DNA from: Nocardia cyriacigeorgica
Lineage (GTDB): Bacteria > Actinomycetota > Actinomycetes > Mycobacteriales > Mycobacteriaceae
Assembly: GCF_005863245.1 (NCBI RefSeq)
Contig: NZ_VBUT01000006.1
Span: forward strand, 434,001-498,000
Length of the DNA: 64,000 nucleotides
Direction of reading: 5' to 3'
The notes beneath the pieces are model-generated. The model did not search any database. It worked only from the letters and a program-made list of their open reading frames with translations, and was not told where the DNA came from. Shown in pieces: positions 15,637 through 24,655 of the stretch (its first letter is position 1; each line of letters begins with the position of its first letter). Both the position numbers and the translations under genes were made by a program.

Positions 15637-16383
15637 TCAGTACAACAGCGGACCGAGGGCTTTCGCGCACCGCCCCGCCGCGTCCACATGCGCCAGGATC
15701 GCGTCGGCGCGGGTGGATGGTCCCGCCAGGCACAGGGCGCCGCGCACCTGTCCCTCCGCGTCGGTGATCGGCAGCGCGGCGCAGCTCAGGCCGGGCTCCA
15801 GTTCGTCGACCTGGGTGGCGACGCCGTCGCGGCGTACCGCGTCGAGCTGGGCCGAGAGGGCGGCGTGGTGGGTGACGGTGGCGGGCGTGAGCCGGGGGAG
15901 CCGAGAGGGGAGCACCTCGCGCGCATCGGGGTGGTGGGCGAGCAACAGTTTGCCGGCTGCCGAGGCGTGCGGGTACCGGACGAGTTCGCGTTCGGCCCGC
16001 ACCGGATGGTCGGGATCGGCGTCGATGACGTGCACGGTGCTCGCCCGGAATCCCATCACGTGCACGCCGAATCGCACGGACGCGCGCAGTTCCTCGATCG
16101 CCGCGCGGGCCGCGAACGGCACGATCGGCCGAGTGGCCGCGCTGATCAGACCGTCCAGCCGCGCACCGAGTCCGAAACCGCGCAGGTCGGAGGTGCGCAC
16201 CAGGTACTCCTCGGCGACCAGGGCGTTGAGCAGCCGGTAGGCGGTGGCGGCGGGCAGATGCAGGGCTGCGGCGATCTCTTTCGCGGTCACGCCGAGTCCG
16301 AGGGTGGCGACGACTTCGAGGATGCGCAGCGAGTTGGAGACGGTGCTCGGGTGATGCCGGGAGGGATCGCGCAGCGGGCTCAT
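15637..16383 (-). CDS. IclR family transcriptional regulator
   Basis: A 248-residue protein of standard IclR length. The winged helix is at about 12-75 (SLRILEVVATLGLGVTAKEI, then LHLPAATAYRLLNALVAEEY). The effector domain (90-245) has HPVRAERELVRYPHASAAGK, the ELEPGLSCAALPI segment and DAEGQVRGALCLAGP, all family hallmarks. It starts inside the stop codon of the upstream permease gene (ATGA), so permease and regulator are one operon. The divergent partner is the ethanolamine permease-eutBC operon. Control of ethanolamine genes or of the cognate permease is inferred from position. Confidence 0.88.
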   Translation of the reverse strand: MSPLRDPSRHHPSTVSNSLRILEVVATLGLGVTAKEIAAALHLPAATAYRLLNALVAEEYLVRTSDLRGFGLGARLDGLISAATRPIVPFAARAAIEELRASVRFGVHVMGFRASTVHVIDADPDHPVRAERELVRYPHASAAGKLLLAHHPDAREVLPSRLPRLTPATVTHHAALSAQLDAVRRDGVATQVDELEPGLSCAALPITDAEGQVRGALCLAGPSTRADAILAHVDAAGRCAKALGPLLY

Positions 16384-17840
16384 CGGAACGTGGCCGCCCG
16401 TGCGAGGTCGGAGCGCTGCGTCTCGTCGTAGATGCCGACCGCCGCGAGCCGCGCGGGCCGGACGACGGCCAGATAGCCGGTGTAGAGCACCGCGGCCGCC
16501 ATGATGAGGCCGTACACCAGGATCACCCGGTTGCCGTCGCGCACCGTCGAGATCGCCGCATTGCCGGCGAGGAACAGCAGCAGCGTCGCGGTGAGCCCGC
16601 CGAGCACCCACACCCGCGCGCTGTTCTCCCCGATGCGCCGCAACAGCACCGGCGCCGACACGCAGACCGCGAAATAGCTGCCCAGATACCCGCAGGCGCT
16701 CAAGGTAAGGAACGCGCGCAACCCGTCTTCCGGCGTCGCCCCCACCGCCAGCACCACCACCGGCACCACCGCCACCACCATGAGGGCGGCGAGCGCGGCG
16801 TGCGAGGGCGTGCGGAAACGGGGATGCACATGGCCGAAGGTGCGCGGTGCGACCCCTTCGCGGCCCATGCAGAACAGCACCCGCACCAGCGCGTTCATCG
16901 ACGCCAGCGTGCAGGCGAAGAACGAGGCGGCGATGCCGAGATCCAGGAACGCGGCCAGCGTGCGGGAACCATCGAAGACGAGCAGTTCGACCAGCGGTGT
17001 GGAGCTGTCCGATGCCGGCGCGTGCCGCAGCGCGATGGCCAGGATCGGCACCGCGGTGAGATAGATCGCCGCCGAGAGTCCGGGCGTCCACGCCAGCGCG
17101 CGCGGGATCGAGCGAAACGGTTGCTGCGCTTCGCCGCTGAGCGTGGTGGAGCTCTCGAACCCGACGAACGCGCTCACCGCGACGACCACGCCGACGGCCA
17201 GCAGCTGGAGATCACCGTCGAAGGTGAACACCGAACTCGCCGGGGCGTCGCTGTGATGGGTCGTGATCAGCACCAACAGTACCGCCGCGACGATCACGAT
17301 CGACACGCACTCCACCCCGAGCGTGGTCCACGCCGACATCCGGATGCCGCGGATGAGGATCACGCCGACGGCCAGCGCCGCCACCACCGCGACCGCCCCC
17401 ACGGCCACGGCGGGTGTCCCGCGCGCGAGGCCGACGCTCGCCGCGACATGCGCGAGGTAGGCGCCAACGGCGATCAGGCCCGCGATGGACACCGCCCCGT
17501 AGCCGACGATCGCCGACCATCCGGTCGGCACCGCGGCCTTCGGTCCGAGCCCGCGCGCGACGTAGGTGTAGAGCCCACCCACCGACGCCATCCGCTGGGC
17601 CATCGGCCGGATACAGGCCGCGACCAGCACGGTGAGGATCGCCGCGCACACGAAGGCTACCAGCGCGCCGCCGCCGCCGGCCGTCGCGAGCACCAGCGCG
17701 GGGGTGACGCCCGCGGTTCCGGCGGGCGCCACCGCTGCCACCGACTGGGCCAGCACGGGTGCGAACGGCAACCGCCGCCGGTCCAGGCCGCCGACCGGCG
17801 ACGTCTCGGCGATCAGTCGCCGCCCCTGCGCCTCGGGCAT
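16380..17840 (-). CDS. APC-superfamily amino acid/amine permease
   Basis: A 486-residue membrane protein with about twelve hydrophobic helices. APC features are the FAPVLAQSVAAVAPAGTAG first helix, GGLYTYVARGLGPKAAVPTGW (helix 3 region), GFESSTTLSGEAQQPFRSIPRAL near residue 235 and CMGREGVAPRTFGHVHPRFRTP near 350. Substrate is probably an amino acid or amine. ATG 17840 has GGAG just upstream; ATG 17897 would add 19 residues. Coupled to the IclR gene and divergent from the eut operon, it may import ethanolamine or a related amine, but a separate role cannot be excluded. Confidence 0.85.
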   Translation of the reverse strand: MPEAQGRRLIAETSPVGGLDRRRLPFAPVLAQSVAAVAPAGTAGVTPALVLATAGGGGALVAFVCAAILTVLVAACIRPMAQRMASVGGLYTYVARGLGPKAAVPTGWSAIVGYGAVSIAGLIAVGAYLAHVAASVGLARGTPAVAVGAVAVVAALAVGVILIRGIRMSAWTTLGVECVSIVIVAAVLLVLITTHHSDAPASSVFTFDGDLQLLAVGVVVAVSAFVGFESSTTLSGEAQQPFRSIPRALAWTPGLSAAIYLTAVPILAIALRHAPASDSSTPLVELLVFDGSRTLAAFLDLGIAASFFACTLASMNALVRVLFCMGREGVAPRTFGHVHPRFRTPSHAALAALMVVAVVPVVVLAVGATPEDGLRAFLTLSACGYLGSYFAVCVSAPVLLRRIGENSARVWVLGGLTATLLLFLAGNAAISTVRDGNRVILVYGLIMAAAVLYTGYLAVVRPARLAAVGIYDETQRSDLARAATFR

Positions 17841-18091
17841 CGCGCTCCGTCCTGTCCGCACGACGCCGCCGGCCGGCGCCGTATCGACGATTATCACAAG
17901 CGCGCCGAAGTAAATGTTTCCGGCGTGTTACGCGGGGTGGGAATTTCCGGCGCTCGATTTCTCACAGGAGATTCGACAAACGTAGGCGGCCCGTCATATC
18001 CGCTCAGTACGTTGTGCCGACGTGAGCATTTCCGGTTGCGCCCGCGATCGCTGCTCGCCGCCGAATATCCGATGCCCGTATGGAGCCGCAG
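17841..18091. promoter_or_regulatory. Divergent promoter region with repeated ATTTCCGG-like elements
   Basis: A 251-base gap between the divergent permease-IclR and eat-eutBC operons. The element TTTCCGG occurs three times: 17917-17923, 17944-17950 and 18029-18035. The first two extend to TTTCCGGCG and are 27 bases apart. These are possible activator or IclR sites, but the element is short and I cannot exclude chance. I see no cobalamin riboswitch although EutBC needs adenosylcobalamin. Confidence 0.35.
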
Positions 18092-19531
18092 ATGTCTGTT
18101 CTCGACGCCGACAAATCCCGGAATCAGGGAAGTGAATCGCATGCAGAATCCAGCGATTACCTGGCCAGACGCCAGCTGAAGCGAGGCAGCGCCGGCTGGC
18201 TGCTGCTGGCCGGGCTCGGTGTGAGTTATGTGATCTCCGGCGACTATTCCGGCTGGAACTTCGGCCTGGAACAAGGCGGTTTCGGCGGCCTGGCCATCGC
18301 CGCGGTGATCATCGCCGCCATGTATCTGGCGATGGTGCTCGGAATGGCCGAGATGAGTTCGGCGCTGCCCGCCGCGGGCGGTGGATATACCTTCGCCCGG
18401 CGCGCGCTCGGCCCCTGGGGCGGATTCGCCACCGGCACCGCCATTCTCATCGAATACGCCATCGCACCGGCCGCGATCGCCACCTTCATCGGCGCCTACG
18501 TCGAGTCGCTCGGATTGTTCGGCATCCAGGACGGCTGGTGGGTGTATCTGGCCGTCTACGCGGTATTCATCGGCATCCACCTCAGCGGTGTCGGTGAGGC
18601 GCTGAAGGTGATGTTCGTGATCACCGCCATCGCACTGGTCGGCTTGGTCGTGTTCGTCGTCGCCGCGATCGGGCACTTCGATGTGGCCAACCTGACGAAC
18701 ATCCCGGTGAGCGACGCCGCGGGCGCCTCCAGCGTGCTACCCCACGGTTACATCGGCATCTGGGCGGCGATCCCGTTCGCGATCTGGTTCTTCCTCGCCG
18801 TGGAGGGGGTGCCGCTGGCGGCGGAGGAGACGAAGGATCCCGAGCGCAACGTCCCGCGCGGCATCGTGGCGGCCATGGGTGTGCTGCTGGTGACCTGCGC
18901 GCTCGTGCTGGTGCTCACCACCGGCGCCGGCGGTGCCGAGGCCATGCAGTCCTCGGGCAACCCGCTGGTCGAGGCGCTCGGTGACAGCGGGGCGGCCAAG
19001 ATCGTCAACTACATCGGCCTGGCCGGACTGATCGCCAGCTTCTTCTCCATCATCTACGCCTACTCCCGCCAGCTGTTCGCGCTCTCGCGGGCAGGCTATC
19101 TGCCGAAGTCGTTGTCGGTCACCAATTCTCGCAAGGCGCCGGTGCTCGCGCTGATCGTGCCGGGCGTGATCGGCTTCGGGCTCACCTTCACCGGCCAGGG
19201 CGCCATGCTGCTGAATATGGCCGTGTTCGGCGCCGCGGTCAGCTATGTGTTGATGATGACCAGCCACATCGTGCTGCGCCGCCGTGAGCCGGGGATGGCG
19301 CGGCCCTACCGCACGCCCGGTGGCATCGTCACCACCGGCTTCGCCTTGGTCGTCGCCGCGTTCGCGGTGGTCGCGACCTTCCTGGTGGACACCAAGGCCG
19401 CGCTGTGCTGCCTGGCGGTGTTCGCCGCGTTCCTGGCCTACTTCGGTCTCTACAGCCGCCACCGGCTGGTCGCGAACTCGCCCGATGAGGAGTTCGCGGT
19501 GCTGGCCCGCGCGGAGGAGGAACTCGAATGA
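18092..19531 (+). CDS. eat: Ethanolamine permease
   Basis: A 479-residue APC-family transporter with about twelve membrane helices. The start AGLGVSYVISGDYSGWNFGL, then AEMSSALPAAGGGYTFARRALG, EGVPLAAEETKDPERNVPRG and YAYSRQLFALSRAGYLPKSL follow the pattern of ethanolamine permeases (quoted in part). It brings ethanolamine into the cytosol. The stop overlaps the eutB start (ATGA), so transport and breakdown are coupled. ATG 18092 follows GGAG by 6 bases; ATG 18080 would add four residues. Confidence 0.9.
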   Translation: MSVLDADKSRNQGSESHAESSDYLARRQLKRGSAGWLLLAGLGVSYVISGDYSGWNFGLEQGGFGGLAIAAVIIAAMYLAMVLGMAEMSSALPAAGGGYTFARRALGPWGGFATGTAILIEYAIAPAAIATFIGAYVESLGLFGIQDGWWVYLAVYAVFIGIHLSGVGEALKVMFVITAIALVGLVVFVVAAIGHFDVANLTNIPVSDAAGASSVLPHGYIGIWAAIPFAIWFFLAVEGVPLAAEETKDPERNVPRGIVAAMGVLLVTCALVLVLTTGAGGAEAMQSSGNPLVEALGDSGAAKIVNYIGLAGLIASFFSIIYAYSRQLFALSRAGYLPKSLSVTNSRKAPVLALIVPGVIGFGLTFTGQGAMLLNMAVFGAAVSYVLMMTSHIVLRRREPGMARPYRTPGGIVTTGFALVVAAFAVVATFLVDTKAALCCLAVFAAFLAYFGLYSRHRLVANSPDEEFAVLARAEEELE

Positions 19532-20934
19532 CCTACCACCAGAGCGTTTCCGGCCGGAATTTCAGTTTCGGTTCGCTGGTGGAAGTGCTGGCCAAGGCCA
19601 CGCCGCTGCGCTCGGGTGATCAGCTCGCCGGCTGCGCGGCCGAGTCCGACGCCGAACGCGCCGCGGCCTGCTGGGTGCTGGCCGATCTGCCGCTGACCAC
19701 GTTTCTCGACGAGCAGGTGGTGCCGTACGAAACCGACGAGGTGACCCGGCTGATCGTCGACGGCCACGACCGGGCGGCCTTCGCGCCGATCGCGCATCTC
19801 ACCGTCGGCGGGTTTCGCGACTGGCTGCTGGCCACCGCGGCCACGCCGGACGCCGCGGCGACCCTGTCCGGGATCGCCGCGGGCCTGACACCGGAAATGG
19901 TGGCGGCGGTGTCGAAGCTCATGCGCAACCAGGACCTGATCGCCGTCGCCAAGGCGATCACGGTGACCTCGGCCTTCCGCACCACGATCGGTCTGCCCGG
20001 CCGGATCTCCACGCGCCTGCAACCCAATCATCCCACCGACGATCCGCGCGGGATCGCCGCCGCCACCCTCGACGGGCTGCTGATGGGCTGCGGTGACGCC
20101 GTCATCGGCATCAACCCGGCGACCGATTCACCCAGGGCCACAGCGGATCTGCTGCATCTACTGGATGACGTGCGCACCCGTTTCGACATCCCGATGCAGT
20201 CCTGCGTGCTCTCCCACGTAACCACGACGATGGAACTCATCGACAAGAACGTCCCCGTCGACCTGGTGTTCCAGTCCATCGCGGGCACCGAGGGCGCCAA
20301 CGCGAGCTTCGGCGTCACCCTGCCCATGCTGGCCGAGGCCAACGAGGCGGCGCGCTCGCTGGGGCGGGGGACGGTCGGCGACAACGTGATGTACCTGGAA
20401 ACCGGGCAGGGATCGGCGCTGTCGGCCGGAGCGCATCTGGGCACCGGCGGCCATCCGGTCGATCAGCAGACCCTGGAGGCGCGCGCCTACGCGGTGGCGC
20501 GCGTACTCGACCCGCTGCTGGTGAACACCGTCGTCGGTTTCATCGGTCCGGAATACCTCTACGACGGCAAGCAGATCATCCGCGCCGGCCTCGAAGATCA
20601 CTTCTGCGGCAAACTGCTCGGGCTGCCGATGGGCGTGGACGTCTGCTATACCAATCACGCCGAGGCCGACCAGGACGATATGGACACCTTGCTCACGCTG
20701 CTCGGTGTGGCGGGGGCGGCGTTCGTGATCGCGGTGCCCGGCGCCGACGACGTCATGCTCGGCTACCAGAGCCTGTCGTTTCACGACGCGCTGTATGTGC
20801 GTCAGGTGCTCGGGCTGCGGGCCGCCCCCGAGTTCGAGACCTGGCTGCGCGGGCTCGGGATGGCCGACGAATCGGGGCGCATCCTGCCGGTGGACGCGGC
20901 CACGTCACCGCTACTCGCCCTCACCGCCCGCTGA
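19528..20934 (+). CDS. eutB: Ethanolamine ammonia-lyase large subunit
   Basis: A 468-residue catalytic subunit of adenosylcobalamin-dependent ethanolamine ammonia-lyase, which splits ethanolamine into acetaldehyde and ammonia. Family signatures are LMRNQDLIAVAKAITV near 131-146, LPGRISTRLQPNHPTDDPRG, GDAVIGINPATDSP near 190, FQSIAGTEGANASFGVTLPM, YLETGQGSALSAGAHLG near 291 and VCYTNHAEADQDDMD near 372 (quoted in parts). Length is as expected. It is translated in an overlap with the permease gene and followed 15 bases later by eutC. No eutA reactivase or carboxysome-like shell genes are seen, so this is a minimal cytosolic ethanolamine route. Confidence 0.96.
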   Translation: MTYHQSVSGRNFSFGSLVEVLAKATPLRSGDQLAGCAAESDAERAAACWVLADLPLTTFLDEQVVPYETDEVTRLIVDGHDRAAFAPIAHLTVGGFRDWLLATAATPDAAATLSGIAAGLTPEMVAAVSKLMRNQDLIAVAKAITVTSAFRTTIGLPGRISTRLQPNHPTDDPRGIAAATLDGLLMGCGDAVIGINPATDSPRATADLLHLLDDVRTRFDIPMQSCVLSHVTTTMELIDKNVPVDLVFQSIAGTEGANASFGVTLPMLAEANEAARSLGRGTVGDNVMYLETGQGSALSAGAHLGTGGHPVDQQTLEARAYAVARVLDPLLVNTVVGFIGPEYLYDGKQIIRAGLEDHFCGKLLGLPMGVDVCYTNHAEADQDDMDTLLTLLGVAGAAFVIAVPGADDVMLGYQSLSFHDALYVRQVLGLRAAPEFETWLRGLGMADESGRILPVDAATSPLLALTAR

Positions 20935-20949
20935 CCAGGAGGATCTCTC

Positions 20950-21726
20950 GTGGACATCGACAACGCCGCCGATTCCCCGCACGACGTGTGGGCGCCGTTG
21001 CGCCGCACCACCCAGGCCAGGATCGGGCTCGGCCGCGCCGGCGACGCGCTGCCGACCCAGCGGGTGCTGGAATTCCGTGCCGCGCACGCCGCCGCCCGTG
21101 ACGCCGTGCACCTGCCGTTCGACGCCGCCGGATTCGCCGAGCGGATCGCGGGCCTCGGCCTCGGCACCCCGGCCGTCGTGCGTAGCAAGGCGAGCGACCG
21201 CGGCGAGTACCTGCGCCGCCCCGATCTCGGCCGCACCCCCGCCGACCTGTCGCCGCTGTCGCACACCGGTGCCGATATCGGCATCGTGCTGGCCGACGGC
21301 CTGTCCCCGCGCGCCCTCGACGCACACGGCCCAGGCCTGCTGGAAGCGCTGGTCGAGCAGCTGCGCCCGCACTACAGCCTGGCTCCGCCGGTGCTGGCCG
21401 TGCAGGCCCGCGTCGCGCTGGGCGACCACATCGGCGCCGCCCTCGGCGTGCGCACCCTGATCATGCTCATCGGTGAACGCCCCGGCCTCTCGGTCGCCGA
21501 CAGCCTCGGCATCTACCTCACCCACCTGCCCACGCCCGGCCGCACCGACGCCGACCGCAACTGCGTCTCCAACATCCACCCGCCCGAAGGACTCGGCTAC
21601 CGCCGCGCCGCGACCATCACCGCGGGCCTGGTCGCGGGCGCCCGCGCCCTCGGCCGCTCCGGCGTCGCGCTCAAGGACACCTCAGGTGAGGCGTTGTCGG
21701 GGACGGAATCGCTGGTGTTGGAATAG
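20950..21726 (+). CDS. eutC: Ethanolamine ammonia-lyase small subunit
   Basis: A 258-residue small subunit that binds the cobalamin cofactor together with EutB. Signatures are TQARIGLGRAGDALPTQ near 20-36, FRAAHAAARDAVH, GLSPRALDAHGP, VALGDHIGAALG near 156, LIGERPGLSVADSLGIYLTH near 175 and DADRNCVSNIHPPEGL near 203 (quoted in part). AGGAGG 5-10 bases before GTG 20950 sets the start. It is the last gene of the operon. The 195 bases after it (21727-21921), up to the convergent MarR end, contain nothing I can identify. Confidence 0.96.
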   Translation: MDIDNAADSPHDVWAPLRRTTQARIGLGRAGDALPTQRVLEFRAAHAAARDAVHLPFDAAGFAERIAGLGLGTPAVVRSKASDRGEYLRRPDLGRTPADLSPLSHTGADIGIVLADGLSPRALDAHGPGLLEALVEQLRPHYSLAPPVLAVQARVALGDHIGAALGVRTLIMLIGERPGLSVADSLGIYLTHLPTPGRTDADRNCVSNIHPPEGLGYRRAATITAGLVAGARALGRSGVALKDTSGEALSGTESLVLE

Positions 21727-21921
21727 TTGTCGGTCCACGAATTGACGCTCGAGTCGATGCCGAGGCACAACAACCGACCGGCGGCATGATCAGTCTGCCC
21801 ATGATCGCGTGGTCGAGGAGCTCGATGCGAACGCGCTGGGAGTGCTGCCCTGACCAATTCCGTCGGACGCGGCGCACGACGCCAAATTGTCGGACCGCGA
21901 GCGGAGGAGCGCGCGCCTGGA

Positions 21922-22350
21922 TTAGGCTCGCTGTCTCCGCCCGGCATCGCCGATGACCAGGAGGTTGTCTTCGTTCTCGATGGTCCAGTCCTGTTCGGCG
22001 GCCTGGATCACGGGATTGAGCTTCCGATACAGCTCGGTCCCGCGTTTGCTGAGGTGCAGGCGGACGCGCCGACGGTCGGCCGCGTCGACCTCACGGAAGA
22101 CCAGCGCCCTCGACACCAAGCGGTCGGTGACGCGCGAAAGCGTGGGCGCGGAGATGTGGGTTCTGGCGCGCAATTCGGTCATCGTGAGTTCGGGTGCGGT
22201 CGCCAATGTGGCGATGACCAGCCAGTCATCGATGCCGAGGCCGGTGTCGGAGAGGTGGCCTTCGATGGCGGCGGTCAGCTCGCGGGCGGTGGTGAGGAGC
22301 AGCCTGGTCAGCGAACGATCGCTGCCGGACGTTGCGACGTTGTGCTCCAT
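21922..22350 (-). CDS. MarR family regulator, probable amidase-operon repressor
   Basis: A 142-residue MarR protein. Winged-helix motifs are LTMTELRARTHISAPTLSRV at about 62-81 and the wing FREVDAADRRRVRLHLSKRG with the conserved DRR. An open extension upstream of ATG 22350 is not MarR-like and crosses the operator. It diverges from amiC, and the intergenic region carries TTTCA-N2-TGAAA. The same element lies at the amiS start 4 kb away, so this protein is the best candidate to repress both its own gene and amiS-amiE-amiB. The effector may be a short amide, perhaps relayed by AmiC; this is inferred. Confidence 0.85.
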   Translation of the reverse strand: MEHNVATSGSDRSLTRLLLTTARELTAAIEGHLSDTGLGIDDWLVIATLATAPELTMTELRARTHISAPTLSRVTDRLVSRALVFREVDAADRRRVRLHLSKRGTELYRKLNPVIQAAEQDWTIENEDNLLVIGDAGRRQRA

Positions 22351-22395
22351 CGAATCCTCTCGAACCGTTGCGGGCGGGTCGATCGACCTGAATAC

Positions 22396-22415
22396 TTTCA
22401 CCTGAAATGATATCA
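22396..22415. promoter_or_regulatory. TTTCA-N2-TGAAA operator between marR and amiC
   Basis: TTTCACCTGAAA at 22396-22407 is directly followed by the palindrome TGATATCA (22408-22415). The 20-base block differs at only three positions from the block at 26376-26395 in the amiS promoter. It is positioned to act on both divergent promoters. Confidence 0.75.
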
Positions 22416-22459
22416 GCGTCGGTCGTGACCTTACGCCTGTCGGCCCGCCGGAGTAGTCG

Positions 22460-23533
22460 ATGAACGGCAATCCGGTGCTCAGGCGTGCCCGCGCCGATGT
22501 CTGGCGGCTGGCCCTGGTGATTCCCTTACAAGGCCCCGCGGGGTTGTTCGGTGCTTCCTGTGAGGCGGTCGGCGAACTGCTCGCCCATGATCTGAACGTG
22601 GTCGGAGGCGTACTCGGCCGCGAGGTGGTGCTCGAGATCGTCGACGGTGGTGCGCCGCCGGCGCGGGTCGCGGCGGAGGTCGCCCGGCTGGCCGATGCCG
22701 GCCAGATCGATGCGGTGAGCGGATGGCACATTTCATCGGTGCGCAATGCGCTGGCTCCGGTGCTGGCCGGGCGGATTCCCTATGCGTACAGCTCACTGTA
22801 TGAGGGCGGGGAGAACCGGCCGGGCGTGTACTGCTGTGGTGAGACGCCGCGTCAGCAGATCGCGCCGGCGCTGCGGTGGTTGCGTGACAATACCGGGACA
22901 CGCAAGTGGTTCGTCGTCGGCGACGATTATGTGTGGCCGAAGCAATCGCTGAGTGCGGTCCGGCGATTCGCGGGCGAACTCGGGCTGGATCTCGTCGGAG
23001 GCGCGTTCGTGAAGCTCGGCGGCGGCAATATGCGCACCGTGGTCGAGCGGGTCGCGCGTTCGGGCTGTGAGTCGGTGCTCATGCTGCTGGTCGGTCAGGA
23101 CGCTGTGCAATTCAATCGAGCGTTCGCGCGACGTGGACTCCAGGACTCGATTCTGCGGTTCAGTCCGCTGATGGACGAGAACATGCTGCTGGCCAGTGGC
23201 GCGGACGCGACTCGCGGACTTGTGGTGGCCTCTGGGTACTTTCGTTCACTGACCGACGGCAATGCGATGGAATTGGTGCGCGGATACACCGGATTGCACG
23301 GTCCGGTCGCTCCCGCCATCGGTGCGGCCGCCGAATCCTGTTATGAGGGAGGGCAATTGCTGGCCGCGATGGCCCGGCGGGCGGGACGGCTCGACGACCT
23401 GGGGGCCGTACCGCACGGAATCGCCTACGAGGGTCCGCGGGGGACGGTCGAGTTCCTCGGGAACGAGGCCCGTCAGCGCATACACCTGGCAGTGGCGAAC
23501 GGATTCGATTTCGACATCGTGACCTGCCTCTGA
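22460..23533 (+). CDS. amiC: AmiC-like amide sensor (type I periplasmic-binding fold, cytosolic)
   Basis: A 357-residue protein related to AmiC/UrtA-type binding proteins (Peripla_BP family). Features are PLQGPAGLFGASCEAVGEL near 22-40, the VGGVLGREVVLEIVDGG strand, DAVSGWHISSVRNALAPVL, PYAYSSLYEGGE near 107, YVWPKQSLSAVRRF near 154, and the C-terminal SCYEGGQLLAAMARRAG helix (quoted in parts). No signal peptide precedes the domain, so it works inside the cell as a sensor like Pseudomonas AmiC rather than as a transporter component. No amiR antiterminator is found nearby. It therefore probably signals through the MarR protein or another route. ATG 22460 begins the basic lead-in. Confidence 0.85.
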   Translation: MNGNPVLRRARADVWRLALVIPLQGPAGLFGASCEAVGELLAHDLNVVGGVLGREVVLEIVDGGAPPARVAAEVARLADAGQIDAVSGWHISSVRNALAPVLAGRIPYAYSSLYEGGENRPGVYCCGETPRQQIAPALRWLRDNTGTRKWFVVGDDYVWPKQSLSAVRRFAGELGLDLVGGAFVKLGGGNMRTVVERVARSGCESVLMLLVGQDAVQFNRAFARRGLQDSILRFSPLMDENMLLASGADATRGLVVASGYFRSLTDGNAMELVRGYTGLHGPVAPAIGAAAESCYEGGQLLAAMARRAGRLDDLGAVPHGIAYEGPRGTVEFLGNEARQRIHLAVANGFDFDIVTCL

Positions 23534-23572
23534 TCGGCGTGCCTCGACCACTCGGAGCAGGGCACGCCGATC
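23532..23572. terminator. Bidirectional terminator hairpin between amiC and amiB
   Basis: Perfect 12-bp inverted repeat GATCGGCGTGCC / GGCACGCCGATC with a 17-base loop. It starts inside the amiC stop codon and ends 26 bases before the end of convergent amiB, so it can serve both transcripts. Confidence 0.75.
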
Positions 23573-23597
23573 CGCGGACGGTGGGTAGCGCCGCGGC

Positions 23598-24647
23598 TCA
23601 GTCGACCTCGTCGATGCGATAGACCAGAACGCGGCCATCGCGAACGGCCGCCGACAAGCTCAGCGGTTCGCCGCCCGTGCGATGGTGCACGATCGCATCG
23701 GCGATCGGGGCAGCGACCCGGCATCGTATCCGCCGCCGCATGGATCGAGCACCGTACTGGGCATCGAACCCTTCCACGGCCAGCATGTCGATCACCGAAT
23801 CCGCACAGGTGAGATGCACGCCGCGGCGCCGGAGCCGGGCGGCGAGCCGGTCGATTTCCAGCCGCGCGATGCGACGCGCGGTGTCGGCGGTGATCGGATT
23901 CAACACGACGATTTCGTCGATCCGGTTGAAGAACTCCGGATCGAGGAACCGCTGCACCGCCTCGAGTGTGAGCTCTCGCTGCCGCGCGCCGTTATCGGCG
24001 CGCACACGCGGCATCGAAGGCCACCATCGGCGGGTCCGCCGGTGCACCCACTGAGCGGAGCCGAGATTCGAGGTCATGAAGACATAGCAATTGCGAAAGG
24101 AGATGCGTTCCTTGCCGTTCGCCAAGCGCAGCTCCCCGGTGTCGAGCACATGCAGCAGCGCCCGCAGCACGGTGACGTCGGCCTTCTCGATCTCATCGAA
24201 CAGCACGATGCCCGGCCGATAGGTCGTGCCTTCGACAGTGTCCCGGTCGAACAGGGTCAGCGACTCCTTGCTGCCGGCATATCCGGGCGGTGCGCCGCTG
24301 AACGACGCGGCGTAGTGCTCCTGCGCCAACGCATTCATATCGACTCGGCACAAATCGTCCGGGCCGCTGCGCAATTCGGCGGCCAGCCGGCGGACCAGTT
24401 CGGTTTTGCCGACACCGGTGGGGCCCGCGAGCAGCACGCTGGCCAACGGGCCGTGCGGGTCCGTGGCGCCGACGTGCGCGAGGGTTACCGCGCGCACGAC
24501 GGCGTCGATGGCGTCGGCTTGTCCGAGGACGGATTCGCCGAGTCGAGCTGCCAGCGCCTGCCGATCGAATCCGGTGGCCGAATCGGGGCGCGCCGGCGCG
24601 GCGGGCGCCCGGTTCTGGTCCTGGAGCATGTCGGTCAGGAACGGCAT
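23598..24647 (-). CDS. amiB: AmiB-like AAA+ ATPase (ClpB C-terminal type)
   Basis: A 349-residue AAA+ protein. Walker A is GPTGVGKT at 75-82 and Walker B is IVLFDE at 147-152. Pore-loop-like GAPPGYAGSKES at 118-129 and sensor FMTSNLGSAQW follow, then a ClpB D2-small-domain end (RFLDPEFFNRIDEIVVLNP, AVEGFDAQYGARSMRRRI, quoted in part). It lacks the ClpB N-terminal domain and first ATPase. Pseudomonas amidase operons carry the same kind of protein (AmiB), thought to work with the AmiS transporter. AGGAGG sits 5 bases before ATG 24647. Only 8 bases separate it from amiE, so it is the third gene of amiS-amiE-amiB. Confidence 0.87.
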   Translation of the reverse strand: MPFLTDMLQDQNRAPAAPARPDSATGFDRQALAARLGESVLGQADAIDAVVRAVTLAHVGATDPHGPLASVLLAGPTGVGKTELVRRLAAELRSGPDDLCRVDMNALAQEHYAASFSGAPPGYAGSKESLTLFDRDTVEGTTYRPGIVLFDEIEKADVTVLRALLHVLDTGELRLANGKERISFRNCYVFMTSNLGSAQWVHRRTRRWWPSMPRVRADNGARQRELTLEAVQRFLDPEFFNRIDEIVVLNPITADTARRIARLEIDRLAARLRRRGVHLTCADSVIDMLAVEGFDAQYGARSMRRRIRCRVAAPIADAIVHHRTGGEPLSLSAAVRDGRVLVYRIDEVD

Positions 24648-24655
24648 GGTGCCTC

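Noticed and set aside
17841-18091. Possible cobalamin riboswitch before eat-eutBC
   Set aside because: No B12-box-like sequence or matching helices could be seen, although the enzyme needs the cofactor.
16800-18179. 459-codon + strand open frame
   Set aside because: Antisense to the APC permease and rich in Arg/His/Asp with no domain pattern.
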